DNA of 64,000 bases from Rhodovibrio salinarum DSM 9154 (GCF_000515255.1 NZ_KI911559.1:2739660-2803659), one strand, 5' to 3'. Shown: positions 52,908-60,833, numbered from the stretch's first letter. Notes: generated by a model not told the origin, from the sequence alone. Numbers and translations are program-made.

Positions 52908-53774
52908 TTATTCTTCGGATTCGTCTTTATTGAGCCAAGCCTCCAATTCTCGAATGTCAATTGCAAGATTGCGTTCCTCTTTGGTACCGCCCTTGTGAAT
53001 GACACCAATCACCGCACCATCGCCATCAACCAGTGGTCCACCGGACATACCGTCAGCGAGTGATTGCGTTACCTCGATAAGCTGGACATCGACAAAGCCA
53101 GGAATCTGTACTTGGTCTAAACTCCTGGCGATTGTCGCTGTTACATGGCCAGTTCTGACGTTAATTTTCTCCCCATACCACCAAGTGGGGTAACCTAACG
53201 CGATTACCTCTTGACGAATATCAATTTCATATGAATTAAAAACTAACTCGTAATACTCTGCATCAGGAATTGTGTTCTCAAGTAGCGCCAAATCTCGATA
53301 CTTATGACGTCTGATAACTTTGGCTTGGAAGATATTTGTCGGATTCGATGGGTGAAAAATTTTGACCATGTCCGTTTTTTCGACACAATGCGCCGCCGTC
53401 ACTAGACCAATATCCTTGAGAAAAAAGGCGGTTCCCTGGTGCTGAGTGTCTTCATTCTCAATGACCCATATCGCCCGATCCCAAATCTGTCTTTGCGTTG
53501 GACTAACCTTAATCGGCCAATCCGGAAAACAACGATTGAAGCGGACAGCTAAACCCCGCACAACAGGATCCGACGACCCCTTAACTTGAGCGACAAACGA
53601 GATCTTTCCACGGAGGTGCTGAGCGAGACTTGATCGTCCGCCATACTCCTCGTGATACTTTTTTTCCGCGCTCTCTATCCCAAGTTTTTCTACAGAGAAT
53701 AGCGCCGCTCGAATATTCCGTATGTACCGACGATCAACATTCAAAATCTCGTTAATCTTGATGCCGGTCACCAC
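52908..53774 (-). CDS. Retron RT C-terminal (VTG/thumb) region fused to trypsin-like serine protease (downstream part of a frameshifted gene)
   Basis: The frame is open from 53930; the GTG at 53774 is only its first possible start codon. Translation between 53930 and 53774 continues the RT: FSSELLAQRLRNEI, QNGFFVNEEKIHYAD, DSRRVVTGIKINEIL, the retron-specific VTG motif, then the thumb NVDRRYIRNIRAALFSVEK. From about residue 95 of the annotated part a trypsin-fold protease follows with a full triad: His129 (GLVTAAHCVE), Asp161 (KYRDLALLENT) and Ser244 (DGMSGGPLVDGDGAVIGV). There is no signal peptide, so the protease would act in the cytoplasm, presumably as the retron's effector. Base composition is lower in GC than the core genome. 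Confidence 0.85.
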   Translation of the reverse strand: MVTGIKINEILNVDRRYIRNIRAALFSVEKLGIESAEKKYHEEYGGRSSLAQHLRGKISFVAQVKGSSDPVVRGLAVRFNRCFPDWPIKVSPTQRQIWDRAIWVIENEDTQHQGTAFFLKDIGLVTAAHCVEKTDMVKIFHPSNPTNIFQAKVIRRHKYRDLALLENTIPDAEYYELVFNSYEIDIRQEVIALGYPTWWYGEKINVRTGHVTATIARSLDQVQIPGFVDVQLIEVTQSLADGMSGGPLVDGDGAVIGVIHKGGTKEERNLAIDIRELEAWLNKDESEE

Positions 53775-53860
53775 ACGCCGTGAATCTCGGTCTGCGTAAT
53801 GAATTTTTTCTTCGTTAACGAAAAACCCGTTCTGAATGATCTCATTCCGTAGTCTCTGCG

Positions 53861-54514
53861 CTAGAAGTTCCGACGAGAAGCGCCCGGCTGGTGGGAGGAC
53901 GGTCTCGAAAAGGGCTGCGGGGGGTGATGGCTAGAGAACGTTATGTCGTCCGCATATCGGGTATAAATGCAGCGGGCTTCTTTAGCGAAGGTCATGAGGC
54001 TCTTGTCGAGCCTGAAGCAGATCATGTTCGACAGCACTGGGCTGCTCGGGGCGCCTTGTGGAAGACGCCCCTTGTTGCAGCATACGATGCCGATGATTTT
54101 AGCGACTTTAGAGTTCAGCCCCAACGAAGACAGCATACCCTCAATGCGTGTCTGAGAGATAGTCGGGAAGAAGTCCTTTAAATCGATATTGACCACGTAC
54201 TTACACCGCTTGTGGGCCAATGCATTTGTCTTAACGGATCGTTCGGCGACAAAGCCGTGAACTGGATTACGGCGGCGGTAAATCTCATTCAGCTTTTTTG
54301 CAATTTTGCGTTGGAGAAATTTTAGTCTCTCATCGGGAGCGTTGATGATTCGATTTTTGCGCCCCGCACGGCCAATAGAAAAGTTGTGGTACATACGCGC
54401 TCGGTAGTACCGGATTTTCTTCAATTCATCGGCGCCGAGATTCAGATAAGCGAGGAGCGCCGCTTCGTCAGCGAGTTCGGGAGGAATTACAATGCGAATA
54501 TTCTTGCCAAACAT
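53861..54514 (-). CDS. Retron-type reverse transcriptase, upstream part of a frameshifted RT-protease gene
   Basis: The 217-residue frame contains RT domains 1-5: IINAPDERLKFLQRKIAKKL, region X with the retron hallmark NAxxH (Asn97-His101, KTNALAHKR), NIDLKDFFPTISQTR (catalytic Asp), GRLPQGAPSSPVLSNMI and YTRYADDITFS (catalytic YADD, 187-190). After residue 197 the frame runs into an unrelated Pro/Ser-rich end and stops, while the true continuation lies one base back in the frame of the protease entry. Repairing one C in the run at 53919-53924 gives a single 535-residue protein spanning 52908-54514. Retron RTs make msDNA from a partner RNA and act in anti-phage defence. Confidence 0.92.
   Translation of the reverse strand: MFGKNIRIVIPPELADEAALLAYLNLGADELKKIRYYRARMYHNFSIGRAGRKNRIINAPDERLKFLQRKIAKKLNEIYRRRNPVHGFVAERSVKTNALAHKRCKYVVNIDLKDFFPTISQTRIEGMLSSLGLNSKVAKIIGIVCCNKGRLPQGAPSSPVLSNMICFRLDKSLMTFAKEARCIYTRYADDITFSSHHPPQPFSRPSSHQPGASRRNF
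53919..53924 (-). other. Six-C homopolymer at the RT-protease frame junction
   Basis: On the minus strand the frame reads CAC CCC CCG, giving C-CCC-CCG, which has the form of a -1 slippery heptamer. One added C, or a -1 ribosomal slip here, joins the RT frame to the VTG/protease frame with no stop between. It may be a true mutation, a programmed shift or a sequencing error; the sequence alone cannot tell. Confidence 0.75.
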
Positions 54515-54592
54515 CGGTACCCAATCTGGCGCGGGGCTTCCCCTTCAATCACGCCGGCGTCATAAAGATTGCTGACCAGCGTACACGATATA

Positions 54593-54716
54593 TGCAGACG
54601 TTTTATCTTACGCCGCGGTTACCACAGCGCGTATGCAAAGGGAAACCCCGCAGTTGTATAACTATCAACTGACGAACTGGGGTTCAAACCGGACTTCCGA
54701 TTCGGTGCCGTCTGCA
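54593..54716 (-). ncRNA. Candidate retron msr-msd RNA
   Basis: Upstream of the RT and on its strand, two 8-nt complementary segments TGCAGACG (54709-54716) and CGTCTGCA (54593-54600) could form the a1/a2 end stem. Between them lie three adjacent hairpins: 54685-54704 (8-bp stem with AAGT loop, two wobbles), 54644-54684 (AACCCC/GGGGTT outer and CAGTTG/CAACTG inner stems) and 54609-54633 (TACGC/GCGTA). The end lies 78 bases before the RT start. Order and spacing fit known retron RNAs; the branching G and the msd boundary are not identified. Folding was done by eye. Confidence 0.5.
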
Positions 54717-55004
54717 ACTGAAAATTGCCGGAGCATTGGTGTTCGTTGGTATTGGCAAGGACACCTTTATGATGTCCATCTGTGGGGCCTACTAAACGCA
54801 AGAGATGATACGGACACCATCGATGAGGCGGCCCGGAAGCTGAACGAACAACACGAGGCATGGCTGAACCCGTCCGACCTGGCAAAGCGCGTCCCAGAGG
54901 TGGTCGAAGGGTATCCCGACAGGATCGTCCCGGTGATTGCGAGGCGCAAAGGTAAGCACAAGCCGCTTAACCATTGTGTGGCCGGAGAGGCTCAGGATGT
55001 CTGA
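54633..55004 (+). CDS. Hypothetical protein, doubtful
   Basis: A 123-codon plus-strand frame diverges from the retron RT and ends with KGKHKPLNHCVAGEAQDV. The middle part (VRWYWQGHLYDVHLWGLLNA, then TIDEAARKLNEQHEAWLNPS) looks protein-like, but its beginning overlaps the candidate retron RNA on the other strand, so if real it probably starts further in. No family recognised. Bases 55005-55224 after it hold nothing I can support. Confidence 0.3.
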   Translation: MQRETPQLYNYQLTNWGSNRTSDSVPSATENCRSIGVRWYWQGHLYDVHLWGLLNARDDTDTIDEAARKLNEQHEAWLNPSDLAKRVPEVVEGYPDRIVPVIARRKGKHKPLNHCVAGEAQDV

Positions 55005-55224
55005 GCCGCAAGTAGGGAACGCACACTGCCCGCTACAGTCTGATCCCCCGTCACTGCAAAAGAAGGGTACGAACGAAGCCCGCGCGTTCCCGTCTCCGCA
55101 TCTCTTTGAAAGTCTGACTAGACACGAGACTCCGCGCCCGGTGTCGACTTCAAGAAAAGGCGATGGGACTATTTTGAAAGCAAAATCCCCGGCTAATGTT
55201 TCCGATTGACAACCTTGCCCAAAG

Positions 55225-55833
55225 TTGGCGCCTCAGTGTCACGGACATACATTCAAACGAAAGCGTATAGCCGTCTTGCCCAACCAAGCGTGCCCAATTC
55301 AGTCATCCGCCCTTCGTGCTGTCGCGCGCTGGTGGATCAGTGCGTATACCCCAGATCGCCTGCCGAGCCGGCGAGAGATCGACCTGGACGCGATCCGGCA
55401 CGCACTGCCCTACGTCTGGCTCGTCGAACACGTCCCGGATGATGAGAGCTTCCGTTACCGCCTCTCCGGTGAGCACGTGAACGTCGTTTTTGGCTTTTCA
55501 CTGCGCGGCAAGCGCCTGTGCGACATCATCGAGCCACACATGCTCGACACCGTCCGCCAGCGCTACCTGCATGTCCTCAACACACCGGGCGTTGTGTACG
55601 CCGTCGGACGCGTCTACATGCGCATCGGCGGCTATCGCGAGGGCGAGCGCTTGATCCTGCCGCTGTCAGATGACGGTGTGAAAGCGACACACCTATTTGG
55701 TGTAACAGATTACGGTGGCGGTCGCCGGGAGAACTGGGAACAGCCGCCGGAGTACATGGATGAGCGGTTCCTGGAGATCGACGACGTTCGGGCTTGGGGT
55801 CCAGCCTTGAGCTTGGACGACATGACCTTATAG
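55225..55833 (+). CDS. PAS-domain protein (PAS_5 / DUF1488-era alphaproteobacterial type)
   Basis: About 200 residues. The segment LRAVARWWISAYTPDRLPSR, then DAIRHALPYVWLVEHVPDD and FRYRLSGEHVNVVFGFSLRG, is the pattern of the short single-PAS proteins common in Rhodospirillales, which lack an output domain and whose ligand is mostly unknown. The start is unclear: no ATG is in frame, so TTG at 55225 or 55276 are candidates, and the true conserved region begins near residue 30. It marks the return to core-like GC-rich sequence after the retron block. Confidence 0.7.
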   Translation: MAPQCHGHTFKRKRIAVLPNQACPIQSSALRAVARWWISAYTPDRLPSRREIDLDAIRHALPYVWLVEHVPDDESFRYRLSGEHVNVVFGFSLRGKRLCDIIEPHMLDTVRQRYLHVLNTPGVVYAVGRVYMRIGGYREGERLILPLSDDGVKATHLFGVTDYGGGRRENWEQPPEYMDERFLEIDDVRAWGPALSLDDMTL

Positions 55834-56139
55834 AGCCGATGGAACGCGCAGAGTAGCCAAGTATTAAGAGAAGCATTCGCTCTGCCCCGGTTGAGATCCG
55901 AATAGAGGCCCTCTCCGCCCGACGACGGGTATGTACGGGCACTGTTGGCGCAAACGAGACCGCCTTATCGGTCTTCTATCGCTCCCCCCTGAAGGCGTCC
56001 CGCGGCGCCAGCGCTCAAGGCTGACCCAGCGCCCCAACGCGCATGCGCGCACCTGCCCCTATCGAGGAGGCGCGGGCGTCGCCTATAAGATCATCGGTCA
56101 AAGACGAGGGTAGCAGCGCGCGTCGCGAACAGGAGCCTT
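55834..56139. other. 306-base gene-free stretch before ycjX
   Basis: Only short shadow-like frames occur here. It presumably holds the promoter of the ycjX-ycjF pair, but no convincing promoter elements, repeat or RNA structure was recognised. Confidence 0.5.
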
Positions 56140-57555
56140 ATGCTCGGCCTGGATCTGGATTTGCACCGCCGGGTGCGCATCGGCGTCACCGGCCTCAATA
56201 CCGCGGGCAAGACCGTCTTCCTGACGTCCTTGGTGCATGCGCTTCGCCATCGCGGCGCCATCGCGAACGTCTCGGCCATCCGGGACGGCCGACTGAAGGG
56301 GGTCGAGGTGATGCCGCTCGACGCCTCCGACGGGGTCGCCGCCTTCCCCTACCAGGCGAACGCCGACGCGATTACCGGCGCGGACGGGGGCGCCCCACGC
56401 TGGCCCGAGAGCACGGACCGGATCTCCAAGATCGTGCTGGCCGTCCGGTACACCCCGACCAACGCGCTCACCCGGCAACTGGGCGACCGGCAGCTTCGGA
56501 TCGAACTGGTCGATTACCCGGGCGAATGGCTCCTGGACGTCCTGCTCGCCCGGTCCGACTACGACACCTGGTCCCAAGCGCTCCTGGGCGAGATGCAGAC
56601 GACCGGCGACAGCCCGGAAGCGCGCGCCTACCTCGACTTCGTCAATCAGACGAATGCGACCACGCGCCAGGACCTGGACCATTGGGCCGGCACGGCGGCG
56701 CGGCTGTTCAAGCAATACGTCGAGGCCCGACGCGACGCCACCGGCCGGGCCAACCGCCTGCATCCCGGGCGGCTGCTGTTGCCCGGCCCCGGGATGGACC
56801 CCGACATGCCGAGCCTGACCTTCGCGCCCCTGCCGCCGGCGGGCCGTGACGCCGTCAACGGCGTCCTCCAGGCGATCCCGTTCGTGCGCGAGTTCGGCGG
56901 ACGCACCCTGCGCCAGGTGATGGCCGAACGCTTCGACACCTACCGGCGCCGGATCGTCCAGCCGTTCTTCGACCAAACGTTTGCCAAGCTCGATCGGCAG
57001 GTCGTGCTGGTGGACCTGTTGGGCCATCTCGCCCGCGACGGCATCGGCATGCCGATGCTCGACGACGAGCTGGGCGACCTGCAGGAGTCCATGCGCCTCG
57101 GGCGTGGCTGGCTGCCGCGACAGATCCGGCCGAGCGTGGAGAAGGTCCTCTACGCCAGTACGAAAGCCGACCTGGTGCCAAGCGACCAGCACGACGTGCT
57201 GCTCGAACGGATGCGCGCGGCCGTTGGCCAGAGCCACGAAGCCGCGCGCTTCCGTGGCGCCGAAACCCGGGTGATGACGCTGGCCGCCCTCGCCGCGACG
57301 CGCGAAGTCACGGCCCAGGACCGCCCGGGGCGACGTTACGTCGCCGGCCTGCAGACCGACGGCAACGCCTATATGCACGATCCAGGCGACCTCGCGAACG
57401 CGCCGATGGACGGGACTCGCACGCCGGATCAGTCGCAGGCCCTGTTCGCCCTCGAACGCTTCCTGCCCCCCAAGGGACTCGGCCGGCGCGATGCCTGGCC
57501 GCACAAGCGCCTCGACCGCGCCATCGAGTTCCTGCTTGGAGACGATCTGGCATGA
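56140..57555 (+). CDS. ycjX: YcjX family P-loop protein
   Basis: The 471-residue DUF463 protein has a Walker A motif GLNTAGKT (residues 18-25) and the family segments LVDYPGEWLLDV, LRQVMAERFDTYRRRIVQPF and VLVDLLGHLARDG. In E. coli ycjX and ycjF are stress-induced neighbours; their exact role is unsettled, though YcjX is a GTP-binding, dynamin-like protein in structural work. The stop overlaps ycjF by four bases (ATGA). Confidence 0.9.
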   Translation: MLGLDLDLHRRVRIGVTGLNTAGKTVFLTSLVHALRHRGAIANVSAIRDGRLKGVEVMPLDASDGVAAFPYQANADAITGADGGAPRWPESTDRISKIVLAVRYTPTNALTRQLGDRQLRIELVDYPGEWLLDVLLARSDYDTWSQALLGEMQTTGDSPEARAYLDFVNQTNATTRQDLDHWAGTAARLFKQYVEARRDATGRANRLHPGRLLLPGPGMDPDMPSLTFAPLPPAGRDAVNGVLQAIPFVREFGGRTLRQVMAERFDTYRRRIVQPFFDQTFAKLDRQVVLVDLLGHLARDGIGMPMLDDELGDLQESMRLGRGWLPRQIRPSVEKVLYASTKADLVPSDQHDVLLERMRAAVGQSHEAARFRGAETRVMTLAALAATREVTAQDRPGRRYVAGLQTDGNAYMHDPGDLANAPMDGTRTPDQSQALFALERFLPPKGLGRRDAWPHKRLDRAIEFLLGDDLA

Positions 57556-58586
57556 CGCACAGGCCCCCGCGCCCGGACACCCGGCGGCTGGACCAGGCTG
57601 CAACGCCGTCCCCCGCGCCCGCGCGGCCCGACACGCGCCCGGCCGACGCGGGCATGCCGGCGACCGCGTCGGCCGGCGCGCCAAACGCGCCGTCGCCGCG
57701 TCGGGGCAAATTGATCTGGCCTCGGGTATGTGTCGCCGGGCTCGGATTGCTCGGAGTCGCCGTTGCGGGTGCCTATGTACAGGAAGCCGTGGCGACCGTG
57801 ATGAACCCGACCGACTGGGCGGGCTGGCTCGTCACCGGCGGGGTCGGGCTGGTGATCGCCGGTCTGGTCCTCGGCTGCGTCGGCGAGCTGCGCGGGTTCC
57901 GCGACCTGCGTCGGCTCGACCGCCTGAACGACCGCGCGCGGCAGGTCCGCGAAGACGCGGTGGCCGACGATCCCTCACTGATCCGGGATCTGACGGCCGT
58001 CTACGCCTCCCGACCCGACCTGGACGGCAAGCTGCGGACATTCCGCCGCGACGCGGAGGGCATCGGGGATGCCGCGAACCAGCTCGCCGCGTTCGAGATC
58101 CATGTGCTGGCCAACCTCGACGAGCGGGCGCAGTTGGCGATCACACGTGCCGTACGGCGGAACGCGACGGCAACGGCGTTGAGCCCGTTCGCCCTCCTGG
58201 ACGCGAGTGTGACGGCCTGGACAAGCCTCCGGATGATCCGCGAGGTCGCCACCCTGTACGGCGCCCGTCCCCGGGTTGCCGCGTCGCTCCGCCTGACGCG
58301 CACCGCCTTCGGCAATGTGCTGGCCGCCGGCCTGTTCGAGACGGTTCAGGACGCGGTCAACGATCTGGTTAGCGGGGGCGTTGCCGGACGGGTCTCGACC
58401 TCGATGGCGAGTGCGATCGCCAACGGGTTGCTGACAGCGCGTCTGGGGCTGGCGGCGATGGAAGCGTGCCGCCCGGTGCCAACCTCGACGTCCAGGCGGA
58501 CGAGCGCGCGGTCCCTGGTCCGGCGCGCACTTTCCGACGTGATCGGCGGTCATCGCCCGCAGAACCAGCCTGACGAGGAGGCGTAG
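57552..58586 (+). CDS. ycjF: YcjF / TIGR01620 family membrane protein
   Basis: A 344-residue protein with a Pro/Ala-rich N-terminal 55 residues, two membrane segments (about 57-80 and 92-113, GWLVTGGVGLVIAGLVLGCV) and a C-terminal DUF697 domain (about 190-330) with two more hydrophobic stretches. It is the usual partner of YcjX and is translationally coupled to it. It converges with the radical SAM operon (43-base gap). Confidence 0.87.
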   Translation: MTHRPPRPDTRRLDQAATPSPAPARPDTRPADAGMPATASAGAPNAPSPRRGKLIWPRVCVAGLGLLGVAVAGAYVQEAVATVMNPTDWAGWLVTGGVGLVIAGLVLGCVGELRGFRDLRRLDRLNDRARQVREDAVADDPSLIRDLTAVYASRPDLDGKLRTFRRDAEGIGDAANQLAAFEIHVLANLDERAQLAITRAVRRNATATALSPFALLDASVTAWTSLRMIREVATLYGARPRVAASLRLTRTAFGNVLAAGLFETVQDAVNDLVSGGVAGRVSTSMASAIANGLLTARLGLAAMEACRPVPTSTSRRTSARSLVRRALSDVIGGHRPQNQPDEEA

Positions 58587-58628
58587 TCCAGACTGACCTG
58601 CTGGAGATCGACGCGGCGGCGGAACCGG

Positions 58629-59588
58629 CTAGGCTACCGACCAGGTCTCGTTCGCGTGCAGCAGCAGATCGGGTTGGTCCGCGCAGCGGTGGATGAAATC
58701 CGCCACTTGCGGGCTGCGCCAGGCCCGTTGGTAACTGCCCCAGGCTTCGAGCACGCTTTGCTGGCGCAGGTCGCCGGGGGCGAACGGCAAGGCGTTCAAG
58801 AGCTTCACCCGACCGTTCGGGACGATCAGCATCATCGCCTGCGGGCTGTCCAGCCGGTCGGCGATTTCCTGCTCGATGTCGTGGGGATAGATCGATAGGC
58901 GGGTCGGCGCGTTCCGATGAAGCGCCGCCCGCATCCGAAGCTCGGTAACCGCCTCGGCCCAGGCTTCCGGATCGGGCATCAGCGTGGACCAGGACGCCGC
59001 CGCGCGGCCGAGGCGCATCAACGGACCGGTGACGAACGCGCTGCAGCCAAGCTCGACGGCCAGGTCGAACGCGTCCGCCATCTCAGCCAGATTGTGGGTG
59101 GTCGGCGTGAATACCATCTCCGCGGGCACGCCGCAGTCACTCAACCGGCGCAGCGCGCCGGTCGCCTGCTCGAAGCTGGCGGAACCGGGACGCATCAGCG
59201 CGTGCGTCTCCGGCCGGGCGCCATCGACCGAGATCTGAGCGTTATCGACCCGCAGCCCCGCCATCCGGGTCGCGGCCGCCGCGTCGACGTAACGCCCATC
59301 GGTTTCGATCTTGATCGCCGTGCCGGCCTCGGAAAGCGTCTCGAAGATCTCCCAGACGTGCGGCACGCCGAGCGGCTCGCCACCGCCAAAGGCGACGTAG
59401 GGGATGCCGGCCTCGGTGATCTGCCGGGCGACGTCCAGCGCCTCCTCGCGGGTCAGTTCGTCCGACCAGCCCTTGTCCGGCCCGGACTCCTCGCAACAGG
59501 AAGGACAACGACCGGCACAGCTATTGGTCAGCTGCCAGGCGATAAACAAAGGGGCGCTAAAGTCCTCGACGGCGGCACCGGGACGCAT
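58629..59588 (-). CDS. Radical SAM protein A of a RiPP cluster
   Basis: The 319-residue enzyme has the 4Fe-4S/SAM motif CAGRCPSC (Cys24, Cys28, Cys31), followed by a PqqE-like barrel: YVAFGGGEPLGVPHVWEI, IKIETDGRYVDAAAA and NAQISVDGARPETHALM. The C-terminal part (PNGRVKLLNALPFAPGDLRQ) aligns with a SPASM start but has no Cys ligands, so an auxiliary cluster is unlikely. I use the ATG at 59588; the longer TTG-started frame begins inside the upstream terminator. It is the last gene of the operon, directly after the precursor peptide gene and its hairpin, and is a paralogue of the two other radical SAM proteins here. Confidence 0.9.
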   Translation of the reverse strand: MRPGAAVEDFSAPLFIAWQLTNSCAGRCPSCCEESGPDKGWSDELTREEALDVARQITEAGIPYVAFGGGEPLGVPHVWEIFETLSEAGTAIKIETDGRYVDAAAATRMAGLRVDNAQISVDGARPETHALMRPGSASFEQATGALRRLSDCGVPAEMVFTPTTHNLAEMADAFDLAVELGCSAFVTGPLMRLGRAAASWSTLMPDPEAWAEAVTELRMRAALHRNAPTRLSIYPHDIEQEIADRLDSPQAMMLIVPNGRVKLLNALPFAPGDLRQQSVLEAWGSYQRAWRSPQVADFIHRCADQPDLLLHANETWSVA

Positions 59589-59642
59589 CGAAACAACTCG
59601 ACTTTGGCTAATGGGCGAAAATGGAACAGGCGGCAAGAAAGG

Positions 59643-59671
59643 CCGGGGCCGGTCGGCAGGACCGGCCCCGG
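59643..59671 (-). terminator. Terminator or attenuator between the precursor peptide and radical SAM gene A
   Basis: A perfect 12-bp GC-rich stem (59643-59654 with 59660-59671) and 5-base loop is followed on the minus strand by CCTTTCTT. It begins 8 bases past the precursor stop. Read-through would be needed to reach radical SAM gene A, so it should make the peptide far more abundant than that enzyme, a common RiPP arrangement. Confidence 0.8.
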
Positions 59672-59678
59672 ACCCGGC

Positions 59679-59822
59679 TTAGGTGAAGCGGATGTACGGC
59701 TGTGCCATAACCTGCTCGGAGACGTCTTCCATCTCCGGCGTCTCCCAGGCCGTCTTCTCCTGCACGGCCGCCGACCGCTCCTCCTGACGCGCTTCGCGCG
59801 TCTCGGTCACGCTCTCGCTCAT
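59679..59822 (-). CDS. PqqA-like RiPP precursor peptide, 47 residues
   Basis: The small frame begins MSESVTETREARQEERSAAV, a charged leader, and ends with a core-like region containing Trp26 (TAWETPEMEDVSEQ) and the C-terminus VMAQPYIRFT. The W-x-x-P-x-M-x-D-V pattern followed by a Tyr near the end recalls PqqA (W-x-K-P-x-F-x-D-L ... E-x-x-x-Y), though here Glu36 and Tyr43 are seven apart, not four. A perfect AAGGAGGTGA Shine-Dalgarno precedes the ATG, the strongest in the window. It lies between two radical SAM genes and shares the operon with a PqqD-like protein. It is too short for routine gene calling; precursor function is inferred from context. Confidence 0.8.
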   Translation of the reverse strand: MSESVTETREARQEERSAAVQEKTAWETPEMEDVSEQVMAQPYIRFT

Positions 59823-59825
59823 ACG

Positions 59826-59835
59826 TCACCTCCTT
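59826..59835 (-). promoter_or_regulatory. Full-match Shine-Dalgarno of the precursor peptide
   Basis: AAGGAGGTGA, fully complementary to the 3' end of 16S rRNA, ends three bases before the ATG region at 59822. It decides the peptide start and predicts high translation. Confidence 0.85.
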
Positions 59836-59844
59836 TCTTACTGC

Positions 59845-60822
59845 TCAGGCGGTGGATTCCGCCAGCTCCTGCCAGGCATTGGCCTGGGCGTGCCGGGCGC
59901 CGTCGGCGATTGCCGCCTCGATGGCCTCCCGGAGCGCCGATGTATGCCAGGCCTGGCAGTAGGATCGCCAAGCTTGCGCCAGGCCGTCCCGACGCACGTC
60001 GGCAACGATGTAGGGCAGCGCCGCCGACGCCTTGACCCGGCCGTCGGGCAACACGAGCAGGGTCGCCGGCGGTTCGGCCGCCGTCTGACGCAGCCCGTCC
60101 TCCATGCGGAACGGCAGGTAGGCCAGTTCCATGCCCGCCTCGCCGCTTTCGGCCTCCCGATCCAGAACCGCCCGGAAGGCGTCGTACTGCTCAGCCGTGG
60201 GAACCAGCTTGCGCCAGTTGCGCGCGGCATTGCCGATCCGCATCAGCGCGCCGGTATTGAACCGGAAAGCCCCCAATTGCCGTGCCCGCCGGAGCGCCGC
60301 GGGCAGCTCCGTGATCGTAACGCGGGTTGGCGCGAAAGTGACCTCCAGCGGCAGGCCGGCCGCACGCACCGCCCGGCAGGCTGCGTGCACCTTCTCCAGC
60401 GACGCGCCCGGACGCTGCCGGGCGTAGGTGGTCGGGTCGTCCGCATCCAGACTGATCTGCACGCTGCGTACCGGCAACTCGGCCAACTGCACGGCCTCCG
60501 CCGGACCGAAGCGCTGCCCGTTGGTCTCGATTTTCAGCTGCACGCCGCCCCGGCCCAGCCGCTCGGCAACCTCCAAAAAGTGCGGCACGACCATCGGCTC
60601 GCCGCCGCACAGCATGGCGTAGGGCACGCCCGCCGCGACGATCTCGTCGGCAAACGCCAGCGCCTCGGCGCGCGACAGTTCGTTCGCCATCGGCTTGCCA
60701 GGGGCACTTTCCGTGCAGCAGTGCACGCACGCCAGATCGCAGTCCCGGGTCAGCTGCCAGGAGACGAACAGCGGTGCGCCCAGTCGATCGATCTGGTGGG
60801 CGCCAGTCGCGCTTGCTGTCAT
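59845..60822 (-). CDS. Radical SAM protein B of a RiPP cluster
   Basis: The 325-residue protein has CDLACVHC (Cys28, Cys32, Cys35) and the same architecture as its two paralogues: YAMLCGGEPMVVPHFLEV, LKIETNGQRFGPAEA, SVQISLDADDPTTYA, and a SPASM-like tail LPDGRVKASAALPYIVADVR with no Cys. The ATG at 60822 follows GGGAGG; the frame extends upstream into the prenyltransferase gene but with no related sequence. It starts 11 bases after that gene and ends 22 bases before the precursor start. It probably modifies the precursor peptide. Confidence 0.9.
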   Translation of the reverse strand: MTASATGAHQIDRLGAPLFVSWQLTRDCDLACVHCCTESAPGKPMANELSRAEALAFADEIVAAGVPYAMLCGGEPMVVPHFLEVAERLGRGGVQLKIETNGQRFGPAEAVQLAELPVRSVQISLDADDPTTYARQRPGASLEKVHAACRAVRAAGLPLEVTFAPTRVTITELPAALRRARQLGAFRFNTGALMRIGNAARNWRKLVPTAEQYDAFRAVLDREAESGEAGMELAYLPFRMEDGLRQTAAEPPATLLVLPDGRVKASAALPYIVADVRRDGLAQAWRSYCQAWHTSALREAIEAAIADGARHAQANAWQELAESTA

Positions 60823-60833
60823 TGCGCCCTCCC

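Noticed and set aside
59608-59829. A 73-codon minus-strand frame over the precursor peptide
   Set aside because: It is out of frame with the strong Shine-Dalgarno-led peptide, Arg/Gly-rich, and covers the terminator stem.
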